Assembly: GCF_019192735.1 (NCBI RefSeq)
Contig: NZ_JAHTKP010000020.1
Location: 1 to 64,000, forward strand
Origin: Kitasatospora aureofaciens
Lineage (GTDB): Bacteria > Actinomycetota > Actinomycetes > Streptomycetales > Streptomycetaceae
DNA length: 64,000 nt
Direction of reading: 5' to 3'
Below, piece after piece: positions 59,241-64,000 of the stretch; within the stretch, counting starts at the first letter, position 1, and every line of letters starts with the position of its first letter. The notes below the pieces were generated by a model. It searched no databases. It had not been told where the DNA came from and saw only the letters and a list, made by a program, of their open reading frames with translations. Both the position numbers and the translations under genes were made by a program.

Positions 59241-60136
59241 CCGGCCGCTGGCGGTTCATCTCCGACCATCGTGACCTGTACGGAGTACAGCGGCTGTGCC
59301 GGGTGCTGAGCGTCTCCGCGTCCGGCTTCTACCGGTGGATCGCCGCGGCGGCCACCCGGGCCGCGCGCAGGTCCGCCGACGAGGACCTGGGCGCTCGGAT
59401 CGAGGAGATCCACAGCGAGTCGAACGGCGCCTACGGCGTTCCACGGATCACCCGCGAACTGCGGGAGCGGCACGGTGTGGTCAACCACAAGCGCGTCGCC
59501 CGGCTGATGCGCGAGCGTGGGATCGCCGGCCGGCACCTGCGGCGCACGGTCCGCACGACGGTCGCGGACCGGAGCGTGCCACCGGCGCCAGACCTGGTGG
59601 GGCGGGTGTTCACCGCTCCGGCGCCGGACGTCCGGTGGTGCGGCGACATCACGTACCTGCCGGTCGGCGGCTCGTGGATGTATCTGGCGACGGTGATCGA
59701 CATGCACTCGCGGCGGGTCGTGGGCTGGTCGCTCGCGGAGCACATGCGCGCCGGCCTGGTCATCGACGCCGTCCGGTCCGCGGTCGGCGCCCGGGGCGAC
59801 GACGTGCGCGGGGTGGTCTTTCACTCCGACCGCGGAGCGCAATATACGTCGGCGGCGTTCGCCGAGGTCTGCCGGGCGTACGGGATACGGCGTTCGATGG
59901 GGCGGGTCGGCTCCAGCTATGACAACGCCCTCGCGGAGTCCTTCTTCGCCACGTTGAAGCGTGAACTGCTCTACGGTTCACGCTGGTTGACCAGGCCGCA
60001 GGCCCGCATGGCGGTCTTCGCCTGGATGGCCTGGTACAACCGCAAGCGGCGACACTCCGCCCTCGGCTACCGCAGCCCCGTCGACTACGAACGACAGCAC
60101 GCTACTAGCGTCGATAGCCTGGACCTGGTCGCATAG
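59237..60136 (+). CDS. IS3 transposase OrfB
   Basis: 299 residues with the rve integrase core: Asp in WCGDITYLPVGGSWMYLATVIDMHSRRVVGW, Asp in VFHSDRGAQYTSAAF, Glu in SYDNALAESFFATLKRELL. The N-terminal HTH_21 region reads GAYGVPRITRELRERHGVVNHKRVARLMRERGI. Frame intact, so the element may be active. Confidence 0.95.
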   Translation: MTGRWRFISDHRDLYGVQRLCRVLSVSASGFYRWIAAAATRAARRSADEDLGARIEEIHSESNGAYGVPRITRELRERHGVVNHKRVARLMRERGIAGRHLRRTVRTTVADRSVPPAPDLVGRVFTAPAPDVRWCGDITYLPVGGSWMYLATVIDMHSRRVVGWSLAEHMRAGLVIDAVRSAVGARGDDVRGVVFHSDRGAQYTSAAFAEVCRAYGIRRSMGRVGSSYDNALAESFFATLKRELLYGSRWLTRPQARMAVFAWMAWYNRKRRHSALGYRSPVDYERQHATSVDSLDLVA

Positions 60137-60158
60137 CAGGCGAGTGTCTACAAAATAG

Positions 60159-60476
60159 GGCAAAGCCCGAGCCACCCTCACCCGACACTTCACCGCCCTG
60201 CTCCGCCGAGCCAGGCTCCGCCGCATCCGCTTCCACGACCTCCGGCACTCGGCGGCGACCCTCCTCCTGGAACAGGGCGTCGAACTCGTCGTGATCAAGG
60301 AATTGCTCGGACATGCCCACATTGGCGTCACCGCTACGGTGTACGCCCACGTCCGACTCCGCCTCCAGCGGCAGGCCATCGACACCCTCAGCAACGTCCT
60401 CCGCCACCCCGCAACTGGCGCTACCGAGCCCGACGACGGCGACGATCCGCCGCATTGTGCAGCACTCGTCCGCTGA
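60159..60476 (+). pseudogene. 3' remnant of a tyrosine integrase (copy 2)
   Basis: 105 residues: RIRFHDLRHSAATLLLEQGV (HxLRH catalytic box), VIKELLGHAHIGVTATVYAHVRLRLQRQ (with LGH and the Tyr nucleophile), then DDPPHCAALVR and stop. Open and well conserved, but it starts abruptly at the IS3 end with no N-terminal half. It shares its 3' end and the following repeat with copy 1. Confidence 0.85.
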
Positions 60477-60500
60477 CGTTGCCGTCAACTACTGCCGTCA
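60462..60500 (+). repeat. Long direct repeat, right copy
   Basis: Partner of 50723-50761; same GCACTCGTCCGCTGACGTTG and GTCAACTACTGCCGTCA words, just ahead of the hairpin. Confidence 0.8.
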
Positions 60501-60507
60501 AGACGTT

Positions 60508-60545
60508 CAGAAGCCCCACCGGGAATACCTCCGGTGGGGCTTCTG
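60508..60545. terminator. 15-bp hairpin after integrase remnant 2
   Basis: CAGAAGCCCCACCGG pairs perfectly with CCGGTGGGGCTTCTG, with an 8-base loop, between the convergent integrase remnant and immunity gene. Confidence 0.88.
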
Positions 60546-60589
60546 CATGACAGCCGAATACTACCAACCGCCACGTCTAAATATCGGGC

Positions 60590-61144
60590 TTACACCCAGT
60601 CGAGGAGCGAATCGCGCAGCCATTTCGGCTCAATCTCAGACAAGCGAAGACGAACGCTTTCGGGCATCGAATGCTTCAATCGCCGGAGTGAGGAGACGAG
60701 ACACTCCAAGGTTTTGGCATCCGAGATATCACATTCGAGAAGAGCATTTTCGATCGGCTCGGCAGCTTCCGCTACTCCAGCCGAGGAGAGAGAGGTGGCG
60801 GCCATACACAAATTTGGATTCCCAGCCGCGATCACCCCCAGGAGTGACGGAACTCCTACGGCACTCCCCATGTAAATCAGGGCTGACGCCGACATCAGTC
60901 TCACGCTTTCGTCGTCCGTCTCCCGATACACGCGTTCCATAGGATCGACCGCGAGCGACCCGAACCGTCCCAGCCGCTCGAAGATCAGGAACCGAGCCTC
61001 CTCGTCCGTCTCGAACGAGGCAACTACACGCTCGACGATGACTGAAGAGCAGGCCGCGAGGTCCTCCACAGCCCGGACACGGGACTCAAGGTCCGGCGAT
61101 TCAAGGGAATCCAGCGCATGCTTAACCCTAGTCGACAATTCCAT
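60590..61144 (-). CDS. HEAT-like immunity protein of the Rhs toxin
   Basis: 184 residues; its ATG (61144) directly follows the TAA of the Rhs toxin with no gap, so translation is probably coupled. Helical repeats of HEAT type are visible: LESRVRAVEDLAACSSVIVERVVASFETDEEARFLIFERLGRFG, DDESVRLMSASALIYMGSAVGVPSLLGVI and CMAATSLSSAGVAEAAEPIENALLE. HEAT-like proteins are a known class of polymorphic-toxin immunity proteins. Specific neutralisation of this toxin is inferred from the arrangement. Confidence 0.8.
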   Translation of the reverse strand: MELSTRVKHALDSLESPDLESRVRAVEDLAACSSVIVERVVASFETDEEARFLIFERLGRFGSLAVDPMERVYRETDDESVRLMSASALIYMGSAVGVPSLLGVIAAGNPNLCMAATSLSSAGVAEAAEPIENALLECDISDAKTLECLVSSLRRLKHSMPESVRLRLSEIEPKWLRDSLLDWV

Positions 61145-64000
61145 TTATCGAACCCTCGTGACTGTGTATGTGTAGCCCCCGCCGAGCGTAGTTCCACCCG
61201 GGAAAGTGTAGATCGAACTATTTCCAGGATTCATTTGCGGCCTCACGCCGTGATCGAAGGCAGCCTCTTGACTGAATTGGATCACATAGTTCTGCCTGTC
61301 ACCGAATACGCCGATCCTGCCAAGCTGGCCTGAAGTTGCATCGCGCTCCAAGTCCGTGGCAAACATGTCACCCGAGCCGGTGGCCATGAATCCGTTCGAG
61401 CCCTTCCCGAACTGCAGACTCCTCACCGTGATTGTCTGACCAACGGACATTCCACTCACATCTACGCCTGCAATACCTTGCACGCCGCCCGCGTCCGTGA
61501 AGTGGGAGAATACTGTCCCTCCCCCGCTCGGTCCGCATGAGTTATGCACGAGCACCGGCGTAGTTCCGGCGAGTACATAGTACGTGTGGAACTCGCCAAC
61601 TGTCAGGTTGTAGGTGATGATGGGCTTCGTGTAGCTGCGGAGTGCCGTGACGGCCGCTGCAGTGCCGTCCGCCTGGCGGAGTTTGTCTCCCACTCGCAGG
61701 TCTGCGGCGTTGACCCACTTTTCGGTGGTCGCGTCCCAGAATGGGTGGTGCTGGGTTGAGGTTAGCGTCTGGTCGCCGTTTGCTGTGTGGATTGTTAGGT
61801 CGGTGAAGTCGACGTCAGTGAGGGTCTTGATGACATCGGTGACCTTCTGGGCATGAGTCTGACCTGTTGACGGGTCCGTTGCCTGTACGGTTTCGCCGAC
61901 GTGGATTTCTCCGATCGGCTTTGTGTTGCCGTCAGCGAGGAGCACGGCGGTTTCTGCGGGGAAGCTGTTGTCCTCGCAGAGTCGTGCGAGGGCTCTCATA
62001 AGGTCCTTTAGGGCTGACTTTTCACCGGTTGCCAGCATCGAGTTGATACCTCGCGCTGCCGGGCCCAGGTCAAAGCTGGAAATAGCCGCGCCAAGTGCGT
62101 CGCAGGCTTCCGGGTCCGAACCGTTTGCTCCGCCACCCTTGGCACACTTGTACCAAGGGATGACGACCGACATATCGGACAGCATTTTGTCCATGGCCTT
62201 GACATGATCCAGGTCCTGGTCCCGTTGCTGCTGGCTGGTGCAGCGTTTCCCGAGTCGCGACGTGTCGTAACAGGTCTTCTTCGTGTATGCCCGATAAGCG
62301 TCGTCGATGATCTTCTTGACGCGGGCTTCCTTCTGCTCCGCGATGGTGTGGTCAGGGTTCTGGTTGACCGTGCTGTGGCTGCACTCGCTGGTGACGCAGT
62401 CGCCGGCCATGGTGGCTTCGGCGGAACAGTCGCTGCCGCAGGCGTTGCCGTGTTCGTTGCAGCCTTCGTGGCCGTTGCGGCAGGTGTAGAGGCCGCTCGG
62501 GTCACTGGAGTTGACGGGGTCGTTGTTGCTGTAGGCGTAGGCATTCCACTGCTGTGGGTTGTCCGGGCCGATGAGCGGGTCGGGGTTGAGGAAGCGGCCG
62601 GTGGTGGGCTGGTACTCGCGGGCGCCCAGGTTGGTGAGACCGGTGGCATCGTCCTTTGTGCCGCCGACGAAGCCGTGGTCGCCGCCCCAGGTGGTGGGCT
62701 GGGTGCCGCGGGGGTTGCCGAACGGGTCGGACAGCCGCCGGGACTCCGCCAGCGTGGAGCCGTCGAGAGCGAGGGTGCCGGTGCCGTGCGGGTCGGCGAT
62801 CTGGTAGGTGCTGGTGCCGCCTTGGCGGACCAGGGTGATGCCTCCGGGGATCTGGTAGGAGCGGATGCCGGTGACGGTGCCGCCGGTGTAGACGAGTTCG
62901 TCGCCGCCGAGGTTGATGGTGGTCTTGCCGGGGTCGCGGCGGATGAGCTGGTTGCCGGCAGCGTCGTAGAGGTAGGTGGTCGGTCCGGGGGTGCCGGTCT
63001 TGGCGTAGGAGGCGAGCTTGTCCTCGCCGTTCCACGTCAGGGTGGCGGTGCCGGAGGTGTCGGTGACGGCGGTGGTGTTGCCGGCCGCGTCGTACTGGGT
63101 GCTGCTGCCCGTGGTGCCGGCCGCTGCCGTGGTGGTGGAGCCGGTCAGGGCGTGCGGGCCGCCGGTTCCGCCACCGGTGTTGGGCGCGGTGGTCGGGGTG
63201 TTGACAGTGCCGGTTGCCGGGAAGGCCTGGTTGGTGGTGGTGTCCTTGGTGGTGTCACCGAAGGGGTCGTGCTGGACGAGCTGGGTGCGGTTGCCGGTGA
63301 GGTCGTAGCCGTAGCTCTGCCAGTACGCGGCGGGTCCCCCGACGGTGGTCCTCAGCGGGGCCTGGGCGCCGCTGGTGGGGGTGGCGTTGGTGCAGGAGCC
63401 GACGCCGCCCACCGTGGGCTGCGGGGCCTGGGTGAGTGTGCCGGTGTCTGTCCAGGCGTTGGTGAGTCGGCCGAGGTAGTCGTAGCCGAAGCACTGGAGA
63501 TCGGTGGACGACGGGGTGTTGTCCGGGATGTTCCGTACGGCTGTGATCTGCCCGGCCGCGTTGTAGGCGTAGGTGAGCTGCTGGACGGCGCCGGTGGCGG
63601 CGGTCTGCTTGTCGACGAACTGCTGCAGCGGCCGGCCGGTGGAGGTGTCGTAGGTGTTGGTGACGACAATCTGGGTGCCCCACGGGTTCATGGTGGAGCG
63701 GATGTTGCGTCCGAAGGCGTCCCAGTCCGAGGACAGGTCGTAGGTGGCCCCGCCGTAGGCACCGTAGGTGATCAGCGGGCCGTTGTTGTCGTACGAGTAG
63801 TGGATCGACTCGTCGGCGATGTCGCCGACGGCCGAACGGTCGTCGTCGGTCAGCGCGCCGGTGACCGGGTCGAACATCGCCTGGTAGGTGTAGGTGAACG
63901 GGGTGGTGCCCTGCCCGATTTCGGTGCCGGGGATGGTGGTGGTGATGTTGGTCGGGTGGTAGGCGGTGTCGTAGGACAGGACAGCGGTGGTGTAGGCGCT
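61145..64000 (-). CDS. Rhs-repeat polymorphic toxin with Hint domain (5' end beyond window)
   Basis: At least 951 residues; open to the last base. Rhs/YD repeats fill the visible N-terminal part (HYSYDNNGPLITYGAYGG, LTYAYNAAGQITAVRNIP, TYLYDAAGNQLIRRDPG). They end in the Rhs core motif TNLGAREYQPTTGRFLNPDPLIG and NNDPVNSSDPSG. A Cys-rich linker follows, then a Hint domain (CEDNSFPAETAVLLADGNTKPIGEIHVGETVQATDP; TSTQHHPFWDATTEKW; LTVGEFHTYYVLAGTTPVLVHN), expected to release the tip. The last ~120 residues are the toxin: VFSHFTDAGGVQGIAGVDVS with HxT-x-GG-x-x-GI like ART/HYD1-type toxins, and a Gly/Thr-rich end. The toxin class is tentative. Confidence 0.9.
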   Translation of the reverse strand, partial: SAYTTAVLSYDTAYHPTNITTTIPGTEIGQGTTPFTYTYQAMFDPVTGALTDDDRSAVGDIADESIHYSYDNNGPLITYGAYGGATYDLSSDWDAFGRNIRSTMNPWGTQIVVTNTYDTSTGRPLQQFVDKQTAATGAVQQLTYAYNAAGQITAVRNIPDNTPSSTDLQCFGYDYLGRLTNAWTDTGTLTQAPQPTVGGVGSCTNATPTSGAQAPLRTTVGGPAAYWQSYGYDLTGNRTQLVQHDPFGDTTKDTTTNQAFPATGTVNTPTTAPNTGGGTGGPHALTGSTTTAAAGTTGSSTQYDAAGNTTAVTDTSGTATLTWNGEDKLASYAKTGTPGPTTYLYDAAGNQLIRRDPGKTTINLGGDELVYTGGTVTGIRSYQIPGGITLVRQGGTSTYQIADPHGTGTLALDGSTLAESRRLSDPFGNPRGTQPTTWGGDHGFVGGTKDDATGLTNLGAREYQPTTGRFLNPDPLIGPDNPQQWNAYAYSNNDPVNSSDPSGLYTCRNGHEGCNEHGNACGSDCSAEATMAGDCVTSECSHSTVNQNPDHTIAEQKEARVKKIIDDAYRAYTKKTCYDTSRLGKRCTSQQQRDQDLDHVKAMDKMLSDMSVVIPWYKCAKGGGANGSDPEACDALGAAISSFDLGPAARGINSMLATGEKSALKDLMRALARLCEDNSFPAETAVLLADGNTKPIGEIHVGETVQATDPSTGQTHAQKVTDVIKTLTDVDFTDLTIHTANGDQTLTSTQHHPFWDATTEKWVNAADLRVGDKLRQADGTAAAVTALRSYTKPIITYNLTVGEFHTYYVLAGTTPVLVHNSCGPSGGGTVFSHFTDAGGVQGIAGVDVSGMSVGQTITVRSLQFGKGSNGFMATGSGDMFATDLERDATSGQLGRIGVFGDRQNYVIQFSQEAAFDHGVRPQMNPGNSSIYTFPGGTTLGGGYTYTVTRVR

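Larger units (their letters stand above)
58890..60152 (+). mobile_element. IS3-family insertion sequence
   Basis: Ends TGTGGACACT and AGTGTCTACA are inverted (9 of 10). Both immediate flanks also share an inverted GGGCTTT(A/G)CCC word, which may extend the repeat. Contains overlapping orfA and orfB. No target duplication was found. The right end abuts an integrase remnant, which it appears to truncate. Confidence 0.85.

Noticed and set aside
58872-60172. IS3 ends placed at the outer GGGCTTT(A/G)CCC words
   Set aside because: IS3 elements usually end TG...CA, which fits 58890 and 60152; the outer words may be chance or an extended repeat and give no target duplication.

Overview
The window is very GC-rich, with dense G/C-ending codons, GTG starts and short or overlapping spacers. 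Together with TrpM, the Trp-associated membrane protein, an HGxxPAAW protein, DUF5753-type XRE regulators and a PdtaR-like ANTAR regulator, this points to Streptomycetaceae (Streptomyces or Kitasatospora). Base 1 is an assembly edge: the first ~59 bases resemble an Illumina indexed adapter rather than genome.

Core part (about 60-47,600). hisI and trpE open a tryptophan region. It continues with a degenerate Uma2-like gene, the Trp-associated membrane protein, an HGxxPAAW protein and a DUF2752 protein, and then trpC-trpM-trpB-trpA. After it come a possible small MITE, a MauE-DsbA-like thiol/redox pair, lgt, a VIT-family transporter and gltB-gltD. gltBD has a 430-base leader with a perfect palindrome and a GlnR-like box. 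Next are an ArsR-type regulator divergent from an MFS exporter, an XRE regulator, an aldehyde dehydrogenase, an AraC regulator, a quinone-oxidoreductase-like enzyme, an Uma2 nuclease, a Tat-exported 5'-nucleotidase, a three-gene solute-binding/von Willebrand operon, pyruvate kinase, an HTH-LAGLIDADG protein, a compact tRNA with anticodon CAA, a PdtaR-like regulator, the branched-chain amino-acid ABC operon livK-livH-livM-livG-livF, a PaaI thioesterase, polA and a GNAT acetyltransferase.

Accessory part (about 47,640-64,000). It starts with a broken short-chain dehydrogenase and a capsid-module relic of a prophage (scaffold, decoration protein, major capsid fragments). Two copies of a tyrosine-integrase 3' end plus a strong hairpin follow, about 9.7 kb apart in direct orientation. 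Each copy abuts the 3' end of a minus-strand immunity gene that lies downstream of a polymorphic-toxin gene. The second cassette (60,590 to the window edge) is intact as far as visible: Rhs repeats, Hint (autoprotease-like) domain, VLVHN pretoxin motif, a short C-terminal toxin with a HxT motif suggestive of ADP-ribosyltransferase-fold toxins, and a HEAT-like immunity protein starting directly at the toxin stop codon. The first cassette is an orphan tip: a PD-(D/E)XK-like nuclease toxin end and a putative immunity gene.

The best find is that the orphan tip was split by a composite transposon. The 4,122-bp segment 52014-56135 has inverted ISAs1-family ends and is bounded by the 10-bp repeat GCGGAACCCC. 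Removing it and one repeat joins a VLVHN pretoxin fragment at 56.2 kb in frame to the nuclease toxin at 52.0 kb. Its cargo is a secreted PIG-L deacetylase-ricin lectin gene plus gene fragments. An IS3 element, an XRE-TPR regulator and a serine-recombinase-like protein lacking its catalytic serine lie between the two cassettes. No rRNA operon or CRISPR array was seen.
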